A DNA stretch of 64,000 nucleotides, taken from the NCBI GenBank assembly GCA_039519185.1, contig CM076847.1, positions 78,591,100 through 78,655,099 of the forward strand, read 5' to 3'. A program made the translations under genes and the position numbers. The DNA is from Astragalus membranaceus. Lineage: Eukaryota > Streptophyta > Magnoliopsida > Fabales > Fabaceae. Position 1 is the first letter of the stretch; the number at the start of each line of letters is the position of its first letter. Under the pieces are notes generated by a model that searched no databases, was not told the origin of the DNA, and saw only the letters and a program-made list of their open reading frames with translations. Positions 33,838-46,374 of the stretch are shown here, in pieces.

Positions 33838-34386
33838 CACACAAAAATATGTTTGCAACTTTTAGTTTGTTCCTCTATCGTTTTTTCACTTTGTGACTTT
33901 ATCTTTCAATTATGTATTAATAAAGTGGTCTTTTTTAAGTTTTTCGTCCACCGGATGTTAGCGGTTGACGTGTTGTCTTAAGTGGCACATATGATAAAGA
34001 TATCATTAAATTACGTGGCATTTCATTTTTTTTAAAAGAAAAACACAAAAATAAAGAACACTATGACCGTCTTAAAGAACACTTCAATTTCTTGTTTATT
34101 GAATAACTCATGCAATACGTGATCAAATTGAATGAAACAGTACTCTAACTTGAATAAAATATCGTAAGGAATTCAATAGAAACAAAATCAAGCTCAGAAA
34201 AGTGCCAAAGCGCAAAATAACTTCTAGAACCAAAAGCTTGAACTCGAATATCAAGAGACCTTTAATCTCAACAATGGTGATTTCGCTATAGAGCACAAAA
34301 TTGAACGATTCTTGAGAAGTGTTGTGCTTGATATATATACACAAATGTATGTGCAAATATACACAATCGTAATAAGTAATATAATT
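33838..34386. other. Non-coding spacer with MITE-like relic
   Basis: Around 33900-34030 there is wording shared with 53600-53770 (GTCCACCGGATGTTAGCGG / TTAGTGGACGGAAAACGTC), so this is probably a decayed MITE. No gene seen. Confidence 0.4.
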
Positions 34387-35365
34387 GTGAACACCCAATT
34401 TTAACCGGTGCACTTTTTTTTTAACGAAAAAAAAATCCCTTTAGCAAATATTTGGGATGCACGTGTATTCACTGTGTCGGTGTTTTTTAGCCTTCTCGCG
34501 TTTTTTCGTTTTTTTTTTCGTATAATAAAATAAATCCCTTTGAATAAATATTTGGTTTGTGCGCGTATTCGTCGCGTCGTTGTTTTAGCGTTTCATCGTG
34601 TTTAGTCCGACATGTTTTGTCGCGTTTCCTTTTAGTTCCCTTTGGTTAGTAATAATAATGGTAATAATAAAATAGGAGGTGTGTTAAAAAAATTTTATTT
34701 ACAAACATATGCCAAAGTTATAAAAAGAAAACAGGCCTCAAATGGGCCCAAAAATTTTTTACTACACCTAACTGTCACAAAAAAAAAAAAAGAAAGGCCC
34801 AAAAGACCCTAATCCACGACAGCATCAGTACGCGCCTCCCTCCTGCTCCTGAGCTTGCAGAGCAAGCTTGCACCAGCTGCCCAAGCACCTGAAAACAGCA
34901 ACAATTCAAATTAGCAGCTAAAAAAGGGGGAAAGTTTGAGTCAGCCCTGAGTCAGCTACTAGCTGTCCAGAGACAATGCATTAACCAGTATTAATCAGCA
35001 ATCAAAAACATTAATTTTCGGTTTCAAAAAATTACTATAAAATGCCAATCTGAAAACCAAATTGAAAAGAGGGAATTCCTCAGCAATTCTCACAGAAAAA
35101 TTCGCACACTGAGAAAAAAATAATACATGTTCTAGAATTCTGGAAGCAAGGAAAAGGGGACAGCAGTTTTCGTAGCAATCTTTACACAGAAAAGGGATTC
35201 AGGTACAGTCAGGGGCCATTTTCCATAGAGGGGCAGTAGCAATTTTCAGTCCAGTAAGCAAAATTCAGAAGCTGGAGATTTAGGTTGGTCCTTTATATAC
35301 TTATGCGTGTTTTCATTTTGTCTTTCCAAAATGTTAGAAACAGAATAAATAAAAATGAAGTAGGG

Positions 35366-35420
<55 letters not shown>

Positions 35421-36395
35421 ATATGTCCAGATCCGAAAAAGATAAGCCCACTACTTATTTTACTATAAAAAAAATAGTTTCCCTGATTTATTTTTGTGCT
35501 AAACATGTAATTACAAAATTAGGGTAAAAAAAAAGAAGTAGAAGAACCAGAATCAGTAAAAGGAGAAAGAAATATTGTACAAAAAAAAATGTGATTATGT
35601 TGGATTAGAAACGAAGTGGGGGAGGATGAAAAAAAAAAATTCACAAAAAAATAAAAGAGCACACTAAGATCCTGAAAAGCAGTGTCTGAAACAAATAAAA
35701 AGGGAGGGGGGGGGTTTAGTCATGTTTTCTTTTCTCTTTCTCATGGTTTATCTTGACTGAGGAATGGAAACCAGAATAATGCTTTTGTTCTTAGACTAAA
35801 AAAAAAGAAGAAGAAAATAAAAGGAATAGAATCAAAAAAAATTAGGAGAGGAGTAGAAGAATGGAATCAGTAGAGTAGAGATGAATTAAAAAGATGGAAA
35901 ACAAAAAAAAAAACGAGGTAAAAATCGAACCTTTTTTTTTATCCACCACCACCAGCGGTGGTCGTCACCGCCAGGCGCGGCTGCCGTCCTCCTTAACCAC
36001 CGTCGTCGGCACTCTCCCCGTCGCCGTCGGCGCCGCACCCCTCCTTTCTCGCGGAGCCTCCTTCCTCTTCTTCCTTCTCTCTTCTTTCCTCTCTCTCCTT
36101 TTTCGTTTTTCTCTCTCTCTCTCTTGGATCAAGAAATTTCTCTCTCTCTCTCTCTCTCTCCTAAAGAGAGTTGTGAGGCGCTGATGGAGATGATAGGAAT
36201 GAATTAGGGTTTCTGATTTTGCCTTGTATAGTTCTGTTTGGTTAATTCTCCTTTTTTTTAATTTTTTATCAGTTTTACTACCCACACCCCAGGTTTTAAC
36301 CCGCACAACCCCCTCGTAAGCCCTTTTTTTTAAAAAAAAACGCAGCCCAGTTCACAGAAAACGAACTGGGCTCGCTATCTGCACCCCACTTTTCC
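34387..36395 (+). mobile_element. Probable LTR remnant of a Ty3 retrotransposon
   Basis: It begins TGTGAACACCCAATTTTAAC, similar in style to the TGTTATACCCCAATTTTG starts of the Tat-like LTRs here. It holds an (AT)n run (35369-35412), GC-rich CACCGCC/GTCGCCGTC DNA near 35950-36060 and CT runs (36107-36163). It passes directly into a reverse-transcriptase fragment. The 3' boundary and TSD are not resolved, and orientation is uncertain: the CT-rich block could also be the leader of a minus-strand LTR. Confidence 0.4.
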
Positions 36396-36397
36396 TG

Positions 36398-36866
36398 GTG
36401 GCAAAATCTCAAGAGCAAGAAAGTCATGTGGCAGTACTGCAAAAGTTATTTGAAAGGCTCAGGAAATATAAAGTGCGTTTGAATCCCAATAAGTGTGTCT
36501 TCGGGGCATCCTCAGAAAAGTTACTCGGATTCATCGTAAGTAGGGATGGCATAAGGGTGGATCCTGATAAGATAAAGTCTATTCAAGAGATGCCTACCCC
36601 CAAAAGTGAACGTGAGGTAAGAAGCTTTTTGGGGAGGCTCAATTACATTGCAAGATTCATTGCTAACTTGACTAGTACATGCGAACCGATATTCAAGTTG
36701 TTGAGAAAGAACCAACCAGGTAAATGGGATGACAAATGTCGAGAAGCTTTCGATAGAATAAAGGATTATTTATCAAACCCTCCAGTTTTGGCGCCCCCAA
36801 CACCAGGGAGACCGTTGATTTTGTACTTGACTGTGTTACCATCATCCATGGGGGCAATGCCGGGTT
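36398..36866 (+). pseudogene. Tat/Ogre-like reverse transcriptase-RNase H fragment
   Basis: The reading contains the C-terminal part of Ty3 reverse transcriptase and the connection to RNase H: LNPNKCVFGASSEKLLGFIV, REVRSFLGRLNYIARFI, and a segment ending PGRPLILYLTV. The catalytic YxDD region is absent upstream. At 36866 the coding sequence passes without a break into LTR-like DNA (GTTAGTCAACGTTTTAGGA), so this is a deletion chimera. Confidence 0.85.
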
Positions 36867-37490
36867 AGTCAACGTTTTAGGATGAATGAACCGTACGGAT
36901 CAAGAGTCCTAAAATCCCTATTCAAATAAAATCAAACCAACACACATCAAATCATTTTCCAAAACTCCAAAAACTCCATTTTTACGAAAGTAGGGGACTA
37001 AGTCGACTGTACAGACGGGTTAGTCAGCGTTCTAGGATGGATGAGCTGTACAGCTCAATAATCCTAAAACCCCTATATTAAAAAATACCAACCAACAAAA
37101 ATTTTCAGAAAGAACTACGTGACTTTTGAGTTCCTTATTGCACCTGAGGATACGTAGGAGCGGGGCTTCCCCGTCAAGTCAAAATTAAATTTTTTTAAGT
37201 TAGTTCTTATTTTATTTCTTTGTGAATAATTAGTCATTTTTTTTACTAAATATTATTCTATTTTTGGGTAAATAATTAAGTAATTCATTAATACTTGCAC
37301 AATCAGATTTAGGGTAACTGTCTTAGGACAGATGTATTAGGGGTGTAGTGAAATTAGGTTTTCGCCCTTCCCTTTGCATAACCGACTCCCGAATCCGACC
37401 TAGGTTACGCAGACCATACGTTAAATGTAGGTTTTTTCTCAATTTCCCTATTAAATAAATTGGATGGCGACTCCTAAAATAATCAATTTT
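36862..37490 (+). repeat. Truncated Tat/Ogre-like LTR (3' part)
   Basis: It has the same blocks as the LTR at 42700-44306: GGGTTAGTCA..TTTTAGGA, GAATGAACCGTACGGATCAA, AACTACGTGAC..ATACGTAGGAGC (about 37112-37165) and GCATAACCGACTCCCGAAT (about 37376). The 5' part of the LTR is missing, replaced by the RT fragment. Confidence 0.7.
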
Positions 37491-38059
37491 TGAGCCGTCT
37501 ACGTCGGGATCACGGTCACGACAATAATAGTAGGTTGATATCGTACCCATAGGGATTTGATTAATTTTTAAGCTTAAATTGATAATTCACTAGTGAGAAG
37601 TAACAAAATATCACAGAATTTGGAATGCAAGAATGTAAAATAACAGAAAATAAACAATCAAGTTGAATTGAGTTGGAAAATATGATGAGAAGGTAGTTGG
37701 AATGTTTTCCACTAAGTAAGTTACTTTTAACAACATTATGCTATATATGATGTTGTAGCATTGGATGTTGTGCAATGAATGTGTACCTTTCGATCACTAT
37801 CGTTAGAGTTTCATTACAAGAGACAATATGTCTCCGTCCTTAAATAGATTCACTCCTGTATATGAAGTACCCAAAGTATCACCCTATGGACTATGCTGCC
37901 TATGTCTAGGTTGAGCATGGAATTACAAAGTTTCCTTTGTTTAAACACTTATCCACATTAGTTCTTGAGTTCCAATTATAAACCATGTCTGAATTTAGTT
38001 CTTGAGTTCCAATTATAAACCAACTCTAAAGATGAATTTGAAAGAATTATCGTGCAAGA
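37491..38059 (-). repeat. Athila-like LTR fragment, minus strand
   Basis: Read on the minus strand, AATCCCTATGGGTACGATAT followed by CTACTATTATTGTCGTGACC is typical of the 3' end of Athila-type LTRs; the complete LTR at 5642 has the counterpart AATCCCTGTGGGAACGAACT. No TSD was found and the other end is undefined. Confidence 0.45.
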
Positions 38060-38561
38060 ACTAAAATCGGTGTTTTAAAAATTGGCTCAGTCTGGCCGTT
38101 CGGACCAGGCGAACCGGGAACTGGAGGGGTGACTGGATCGAGCCACGCTATTGATTGGAAATGCAGTGACTCGGTGGGAACCGCCATGACTCGGCCGGTT
38201 TTGGTGAAAACCGGTGGCTCAGTGGGTTTTGTAAAACCGGACCGGGTTTTGTATGTTTTTTTTAAAAAAACCCAGAAACGCAAAAACGACACCGTTTTAA
38301 GCAGTTAATTTATAAAAAAAGTAAAAAAAAAATTAGAAACCTGAGAGAAATGAGAAGAGTCGTGTCTCTTTCTCAATTTCATTTCAAAGCCCTAATCTAA
38401 ATAGTCAAAGAGAGACTGAAACCGAAACACCCACCCAAAGTTCAAAGTCAGATTATATGTATGTTTCAGGAATTATATGTATGTTGATGGCATTGTGGGA
38501 TTATTAAATTTGTGGTGGATTTTTTTTAGACTTTTTTAGGCATGATGTGTAATTTTAGCAA

Positions 38562-38982
38562 GGCTTAAAGGTCATTTTGGCCCCTGCAAAATACACGTTA
38601 ATCCATTTTGGCCCCTGCAAAATAAAAAACTTTAAATAAGCCCCTGCAAAATAGTTAGTTGTTCAGTTAAGCCCTCGCTGTTAGTGGTCCACTAACGCTG
38701 TTATTTTTAAAGGTATTTTGCAGGGGCCAAAATGGATTAATGTGTATTTTGCAGGGGCCAAAATGGATTAATGTGTATTTGGCAGGGGCCAAAATGACCT
38801 TTAATGTGTATTTTGCAGGGGCCAAAATAAGGGTTAAAAATAACAGCGTTAGTGGACAACTAACAGCGAGGGCTTAACTGAACAACTAACTATTTTGCAG
38901 GGGCTTATTTAAAGTTTTTTATTTTGCAGAGGCCAAAATGGATTAATGTGTATTTTGCAGGGGCCAAAATGACCTTTAAGCC
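38562..38982. mobile_element. MULE-type MITE
   Basis: Long terminal inverted repeats start GGCTTAAAGGTCATTTTGG. The 9-bp TSD TTTTAGCAA is present at 38553-38561 and 38983-38991. The interior has repeated GCAGGGGCCAAAATGGATTA in both orientations and is non-coding. It is inserted in the hAT-like element. Confidence 0.88.
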
Positions 38983-39678
38983 TTTTAGCAAATTAAGTTT
39001 TACAGGTATGAAATTTATATGTCTTGAAAATTCAGGAACTTTTTAATTGGGACCGGGTCACGGTCATGCGATTCAACTGTCGACCATTCGGTACGACCCT
39101 TGACCCAGTGACCCGGTACCTTCACCGAGTCGGTCACCGGTTCACTAGTGGAAAAAATGCATTTTATAACTGTCTTTCATATCGGTTAAAAACGGCCTGA
39201 TGTTAAAACTGACGCGGTGGCAGTTTTGTAATTAAAATTACAATTTTTATATCGGTTGCCACATGAACCGATATAGAAACAAAATTTTTGCATTTTTCAA
39301 ATCGGTTTCATTCCATAACCGTTATAGAAAATTCTAATTTCCATTTTCCATATCGGATCACATATTCACCCGTTATAGAAAATGCATTCTAATCATTCAT
39401 CTTCATCGAGACCCCTCATTTTCCCTCACACTCTTTCTCTCTCATTTCAGTCTCCCTCTCTCACTCTCTCCGTCAAAATCGTCATCATCTCGACGACGCC
39501 GCCCCACCACCCACCACCCAACACCACCGTTCCTCCTTCACTTCTCTTCTCCTTCTCTTCCACTGCGTCTCTCCCTCTCGCTGTGTCTCTCCCTCTCACC
39601 GCGTTGACGAAATCGCGCGGAGATCCACCGTCGCCACAGCACCACCGGTGCAAGACGAAGAAGAAGAGAGAAAGCAGC

Positions 39679-40919
39679 ATGGTTTCAAGTTTCAACGAGA
39701 CGGAACAGTGGATCTTTCTCCGTCCCAAACAACGCCAAAAGATCTTCCTCTCCCGAAGACAAACCTCATTCCCCTTCTACTAAACGCCAAAAGGTTCTTC
39801 CTTTTTCAACCATATCCCAATCCGTAACGCTTCCTTTTACACTTTCTCTCTCTCTTCATCGCCTTTCTGCGATTTTCCTCTGATTCCTTCTATTTTTTTT
39901 CTAGGTCGACAATGGTGCTGTCGCCTCAGAGAAACCGACATCCCCTGCGGAGAATTCCAAGGAAATGCGCACTCCAGAGCCTCCCGCCGATCCCGGAGAA
40001 TGCGGTCAAACCGATGCTCAGATTGATGGAGCTGTCGCCGCTAATGCTAAGACAGATGCTACACCGCCAATCGCCGAAGGTACCTCTTTGCCAGTCACAC
40101 TTATCAATCTTCTGGTTACCTTAATATTTATTTACTTAATTATGTATTTGCTTGATAACCGTGAAGGTTCTTCGCCGACTCTGGTGACTGATAAACCTAG
40201 GGCTTCGTTCTCTTCGTGGAGCATATATCAGAAACAAAACCCAAATGTTGAGGCTTCAGCTCCATGGTGCAGGCTCCTCTCCCAGTCTGCACAGGTAATT
40301 CATTTCTAAGTGAAAAGAACATGAATTCATATCTGATTGATCGTATTAGTATCCTAATTTTGAAGTGTACATGGATTTTCACGTGTTTATAATTTCTTTA
40401 CTTGAAATGTTTATTATTACTGCAGAATCCAAATGTTGCCATTTGCACATCCAATTTCACTATTGGCTCTAGCAGAAATTGCACTTTTCCAATAAAGGAT
40501 CATACTATAAGTGGAAATTTATGCAAAATCAAACACACCCAGGTATTTCTCAGGACTAATGTAAGATTTAGTGACAGGTTTTGGAAGGTCGTGACTGTGG
40601 CATGGTTAGGCTTTTCCAAGCATACACGTCGGAAGTTGTTACTCAATCATTTTATCTAGTTACTAGTTGACATTTGACATAAGATTTTGTATAAAACCTG
40701 CGTGGAGCTGTGTGCTTGGTTGCCTTCTTTCCTTTCTTTTTGTTCTAGTTGTTTGAGGTGAATATCGTAGATATGTTGTGCAGTATGATTACTGTTGTTT
40801 ATCGAAATTATCAGCGCGAGGGAAGTACTATGGCTGTGCTAGAAAGTACGGGTAGCAAAGGATTTGTGCTAGTAAATGGGACACTCGTCAAGAAGAATAC
40901 CAGCTGCGTGCTTAACTCT
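39679..40919 (+). pseudogene. Captured N-terminal exons of a plant FHA-domain AAA ATPase
   Basis: Exons 39679-39793, 39905-40079, 40167-40294, 40426-40542 and 40815-40919 have GT-AG introns. They encode the basic/Ser-rich start (KRSSSPEDKPHSPSTKRQKV), a Pro/Ala/Glu linker, the WCRLLSQSAQ segment, and an FHA-type region (SNFTIGSSRNCTFPIKDH, then STMAVLESTGSKGFVLVNG). This is the N-terminal layout of the Arabidopsis At4g02480/At1g02890 family of nuclear AAA-type ATPases, of which nothing beyond the FHA is present. Copying stops inside the FHA at 40919, after VLNS. The start is frameshifted by a tandem GTTTCAA duplication (39682-39695); an in-frame ATG at 39965 could serve instead. Confidence 0.8.
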
Positions 40920-41235
40920 GTATACATTCAATATACATGTGATATGCTTTTATTTGTTTTTTGTTCTTTCTTTTAAGCAAGAAGAGAGGTTGATGTTGGT
41001 GGCCATTTTGTTTTTGTTATCATTATCATTTGGCCTGGTTCTGTGAGGAAGAGGCTATTGAATCACTCTCAGCAGAAGTACATTACTTACTCTTTCATCC
41101 TAATATTTCAATTGTTATTATTATCAAGAGAAGAAATGTAGCTCTCTTTTATTTGTGTTTTATAAAATTTGGTGCGTGGTAACAGCTCAAGCTTTATGGG
41201 AAGAGAGGGGTGTATAAAGATATACAAAATTGCAG

Positions 41236-41956
41236 GAACAAGGTGGAGAGCAATTAGAAGAGTATGAAAATGTTGACAATGCTATCACAGAGTTTGTTAG
41301 GCTATTTGAGGAAATAACAGGAAATGATTTTGAATCATGGGAAAGAGAGAAGAAGTTTCAGAAGAAGCCTTTGAAGTTTTACCTTATTGACACGGTACAT
41401 AAATATATTCCCTCCCTCAAATGATTAATGATTTATCCATTGAGTATTTGTTGCTTCTATATTGCTTATGATACTTGAGTTTTTGCAGTATATGTGGTTG
41501 ATATGTTTCATCTTGACTTCTGGGATAGGCAACTTTTCCTTGTCATATTGATGCTGATTGCAAGGAAAGGGGCTTTTCTTGTTCTGTTAGGTCGCGGACG
41601 AGTTTTAGGCCGAGACTTTTAACTCTTGTGAAATATATGCACTTACGCAGAAATGCATTTTGGAAATGCCTTTCTACTCTAGTATTCTATCTTTTCTACA
41701 TTCTCTTTAACGTGTGTAATTCTATTTCTGTTGTAAACATGTTTTGCCATCAATAAAAGTCAGCTTCTACAATTAAACTGTATTTTGGTACCAGTTTCTA
41801 ACAGTTTTCTGTGGCTGTCTTATGTTATCATTTATGTATTTTTTTGCTTTGTTTTAACTACATTTCTTTTTTTGCTCTTGTAATGTTTTGGCAGGAGTGT
41901 TTTGATCCCATTGTTGCACTATCTGGTCGTGACCTGATTCCTGTTATGGTCTATGG
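41236..41956 (+). pseudogene. Captured WGR-domain exon of a PARP-type gene, plus one unassigned exon
   Basis: Exon 41236-41394 (after TTGCAG, before GTACAT) encodes 53 residues with GGEQLEEYENVDNAITEFVR and FQKKPLKFYLID. This matches the second half of the WGR domain of poly(ADP-ribose) polymerases, closest by eye to plant PARP3. A second exon, 41895-41956 (CAG acceptor, GTAAGC donor), encodes ECFDPIVALSGRDLIPVMVY; I do not recognise its source. Both begin in phase 0, the phase in which the FHA exon upstream ends. No PARP catalytic domain is present. It is a fragment captured by the CACTA element, not a gene in its own right. Confidence 0.7.
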
Positions 41957-42126
41957 GTAAGCAATTACGATTTATTTTACTATGTGTTGGCTGTGGTTGA
42001 TCCTTGCCCCTATAGCCTTTTATTGTTGTACTTCCTGTTTCCAAGTGATTGCTTATTGTGCCATGAATTGTGAAAAGTATAGTAACAAACTAACAATGGC
42101 ACACGTTGAAGCTGACTTGAACTATG

Positions 42127-42127
<1 letters not shown>

Positions 42128-42210
<83 letters not shown>
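42128..42210 (+). repeat. (TA)n microsatellite
   Basis: An uninterrupted TA run of about 83 bp inside the CACTA element. Confidence 0.97.
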
Positions 42211-42213
<3 letters not shown>

Positions 42214-43091
42214 CATTTCACTCAGTCACTCTCATTCGCTCTTCCCTACATATTAACTGGTCGATGGAAAAGCTATTTGAGAGGCTCTCTGACTTTCCTT
42301 TGTGTCAGAAAATGTTTTAGGGTGAACTAAATTTGCACCATTTATTTATCTATCACATTTCACAAGTTTTTTTTATTCTGTTGGTATTTGAGTTTCTAAT
42401 TTATTACAAGTCTTGGTAGTATCTTTTGGTAGACGTGAGTTTATGATGATGCATTTGTCAACAGGAGGTTGTAAATGATTATTTCAAGGATCTTGCTAAC
42501 TAGTGTCATAAGGACACCAGTTAAAGAATAAATATATAGACATTTTTTTTGAAAATTACAACATTCAATGTATTAATAATTTTCAAAGATATACTTTTCA
42601 ACCAGAGCTTTAATTTTGATTCTTTTACCAGTTTTCTTGTTTCAGTTAATCTTAGTTTGTGATAGGGACTTGGGATATTATGGGCTTCCAAAGTCCCACT
42701 GTTATACCCCAATTTTGTCCGATCATTTATCGCAATTGTTTTAGCCCCCGTGTTACAAGTCCATATCATTACGAGAACGACATTTCGAGCGCTGTCTTGT
42801 TTTAATTTAGACTGACTTGTCTAATTGGGCCAATTCTTAGTAAATGGGCCTATGTTCGGTATTTTGGACTTAATTTAGTCCTTTTGATCAAAAAGCCATA
42901 AAAATAATAATGAAATAAAATCAGAAAATAAAAAATATATATTACAATAAAGTATCCAAATAATATAAAAAAAGCCCAAAAATACAAAAATATCACCAAA
43001 AATATACAAAAATAAGAATAATCCAAAAAAAAAAATAGAGAAGAACGAAAATAATAAAAGGAGGTGTCAGTAGCATTAACCTTCAGCCCAA

Positions 43092-43152
43092 CAAGCTGCT
43101 TGCCCAACAAGTCGACTTGCCCAGCAAGTTAACTTGTCCAGCAAGTCTCTTC
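43092..43152 (+). repeat. CAAGTNNACTTG palindrome array
   Basis: CAAGCTGCTTG (43092), CAAGTCGACTTG (43108), CAAGTTAACTTG (43125) and a half-site CAAGTCTCTTC (43142), 16-17 bp apart and each preceded by YCCARC. The right LTR has the same array at 49579-49639. Confidence 0.9.
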
Positions 43153-43167
43153 ACCTAACCCTTCACC

Positions 43168-43174
43168 TATAAAA
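43168..43174 (+). promoter_or_regulatory. LTR TATA box
   Basis: TATAAAA lies 15 bp after the palindrome array. The right-LTR copy is at 49655-49661. Confidence 0.65.
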
Positions 43175-44308
43175 GGAGGCTCTGTCCACAGTGAAAAGCA
43201 CACCACAGTGATTCAACAAGAACACTGAACACATTCTCTCCCTCTCCTAGCGAAGCTCTCGCTCTCTCTCTCTCTCTCTCCCCCTCCCTTTTTTATTTTT
43301 TTAGTTTTATTTTTATTTTAATTAGTTTATTTTTAAATATTCATGATAAATATTTTTCACTAGTTGCACTTTTCATTTTTCTTTTTTGTTAACTTTTTGT
43401 TCATATTCAAAACAAAAACAAAATATTCTTTTTCCTTTCATAAATAAAGAAATATTTTCAAGAACAAAATACGGGACTAAGTCGACTGTACAGTCGGGAT
43501 AGTCTGCTTTTTAGGTCACTAATGAACCGTTACGGATCATGTCCTAAAATCCCTATTTAAAACAAACAATTTCTAAGTCAAAATAAACACAAACATTTTC
43601 TTCCCACAAATCAAATTTTCAAAACAGGGGATTAAGCCGACTGTACAGACGGGTTAGTCACCGTTTTAGGACGAATGAACCGTACGGATCAAGAGTCCTA
43701 AAACCCCTATTCAAATAAAATCAAACCACCACACATCAAACTATCTTCCAAATTTCAAAAACTCCATTTTCACAAAGTAGGGGACTAAGCCGACTGCACA
43801 GTCGGGTTAGTCATCATTTCAGGACAAATGAACTGATCACTCAGGAGTCCTAAAATCCCTAAATAAAATACACCAACAAACAAACTTTTTCTACCCAAGA
43901 ACTACGTGTGGTTTGATTCTCTACCAAGAGATACGTAGGAGCAGAGGGCGGCCGACCTCTGTCAATTGCACTAATAAAACATTTTTTTCAGTCTTCTCCT
44001 AAATAATCATTTTCTTAAATAAAATGTCAATTTTCTTCTTTCTTTTTAATTCACAATAAAAGGGTAAAAATAAATGTTTTCAAAATTAACTTTCGCTTCT
44101 ACAACTAATTAGCAGGTAACATTCCTTAGGAAGGATGTCGTGGGGTGCTAATACCTTCCCCACGCATAACCGACTCCCGAACCCTCTCAAGGACCCTTAT
44201 CCATTCCAAAAGGGGTTTTCCAATGTTTGCCCTTAAACAAAATTTTGGTGGCAGCTTCATTTTTGAACCTTCAAGGAATCCTCACCCTGATTTTTCGGTC
44301 GCTACAGC

Positions 44309-44326
44309 TGGCGACTTCACTGGGGA
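44309..44326 (+). other. Primer-binding site
   Basis: TGGCGACTTCACTGGGGA lies 2 bp after the left LTR. This is the PBS wording of Ogre-type elements, usually assigned to tRNA-Arg. Confidence 0.75.
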
Positions 44327-46374
44327 TATTTTAGAGAGTCAAGCCTAGTATAATTAGTTGTAGGATTAGTTGTTAATTTAATCTTTATTTTTACCCTTCC
44401 CTTTCTGTCTTTTATTTTTATTGCATATTATTCTTTTGTGATATGAAAACCCTAGGATAGAAGACCACTTTTTTTGTATATATGTTTGCTTGTTTTGCAG
44501 CTTGGGGGCCGGGTATTCTTTATATTTTGCTCCTTCACACACTCCACTATCACACTTTTGCACACACGTGAGAATAGTCCTGTACCCGGACTGGAGAATA
44601 ACCTAAGTTAGAACGAGACTGCGTAGTGATGGCCTACTGGATGTGCGTCCTGTTGGGTGGTTACGAAAGTCTCACCTAGAGTTTGGTCCGTCTTGAGAAT
44701 GCTGGCACTCCTAATAGCTTGCCTATTGTTGTTGATCAGTGTTCTTAACTGGGGTCGTTGGCTCTAGGAACCTTATGTAGGACTCTTTAGAGCTACCCTT
44801 TGAAAGATTCACTTAACAGACAGGCCCTAGACCTATTCTCTAGGGAACCCTTGTAGGACACAAATGAGCCTTATACCCCTGCATTCAAACAAACACTGAT
44901 ACATTTTTCTGGTCTTCTAAAAAGAAAAAATTCAAAAAATTCATATTTTATTTTTACAAGTTATTTTTTAGAAACATATCTCATGCATTTGCATTTTCAT
45001 CATTCATATCCATCATCATGTGTTATTCATCCATTACATTTTATTTCATAATTTAAAAAAAAACATGAGCATACTTTTTGAAAAAAAATTGATGAGAGAT
45101 GAGGCGTTCTTGCAAATACATTTGAATTGATTGTTCTTCATTGAAAAAGTTTAACCTACTAAATTTCAAACGAGGTCGAACTTAGCTGCAAACTCAAGGT
45201 GTTTCAAGACACTCAATTTTCAATTTTTTTTTTGCAGCTCGTCCGCAATTTTTGTCAGCAAAAGGATGCATCTCATCCATCCCATGACAAACGATCAAAA
45301 TAGTCCATTTTGTTAACTAATGTGTTATCAAAAATTCTTCTATCATGTCTCTAACTATGTTAACTCTCTGTGAAGCATTGTATAGTGAACTTGTATGCGA
45401 TGTGCATTTGCTCTTGTTTGAGTCAGTTAGTGTCCACACATTTCCATCCTATCATCATCCATTGTTCATGTCCAGTCTCACCCCGACCACTCCATAAAGT
45501 GCATATTCTCCACACAAGTTCTTAGTTGACTCTTTGGTTTTGTTCCCAATGATGAAATTTCATAAACTAACACTTGGATCCTCCAAACTGGGGCAAATTT
45601 GTGATCACTAGATATCTTGTCAACATTGTATTCCCTTGGTGCAAGTCCTTTAAAAAAAATAATAATCAAAAAAAGCCTGTTAGGTTGAAAACTCGCGAGA
45701 GCGGCCTAAGCAAAAATTAGGGCATATAAAAAGAAATAAAGAAAAAGAGCAGATATATAAAAATAAATAATTTTTTGTCCTTGAGTTAGTCTTTGAGAAA
45801 ACAAGCAATCATGATTTGAAATGAAGTTTGGTCATCTTCTCACATCCTCAAAAAAGCATAAAAAAAATATCCTTTGCAACCCGCTTTGAGCCAAACAATC
45901 AAAAAATCTTTCAATCACCCTAGACAATGATCTATTCCCCATTTAAAGATGGTGCACTACTTTCTTCAGTTATTCAGCTCAAGAGAAATAGGCCGTCAAA
46001 GAACGAGAATCATATTTCAAAAAAAAAGAGACAAAAGTCTTGAATAAAAAGACGGCATAAATCTTTGAGCTGATACATTATATCATGAAGTGCACCACTG
46101 AATAAAAAGATCACTTGTCTCATCAATCCCCAAACACTTTGAGCCCAATCACCCATTCTTTCATAAATTATCAACCACTAGCCACATTGGACCGCAAATA
46201 AAAAGATCATTGTCTAAAGCCCTCAACACCTTATTGTGCCAAATTAGCACTTCTTTCACGAAACTCAAAAATGGACCTCAAACACTCCTTTGGGCCTACT
46301 TATCCTTTCTTTCATGAAAGATCATTGTCTAAACCCCCAACCACTTCTTTGGGCTCAATTATCATTTCTTTTCA

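Larger units (their letters stand above)
42700..44306 (+). repeat. Left LTR of the Ogre/Tat-like element
   Basis: 1607 bp, TGTTATACCCCAATTTTG...TTTTTCGGTCGCTACA. It contains a palindrome array (43092-43152), a TATA box (43168-43174), a CT run (43258-43280), three 'GGACTAAGYCGACTG..' repeats and the AACTACGT..ATACGTAGGAGC block (about 43900). Confidence 0.93.

Noticed and set aside
35965..36306. Minus-strand Arg/Glu-rich 113-codon ORF
   Set aside because: Translation of CT/GA microsatellite and low-complexity LTR DNA.
41895..41956. Assigning the small exon to PARP
   Set aside because: Splice sites and phase look real, but the residues could not be matched to any PARP region, so it is left unassigned.
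41982..42330. ORFs made of Tyr-Ile repeats
   Set aside because: Translation of the (TA)n microsatellite.
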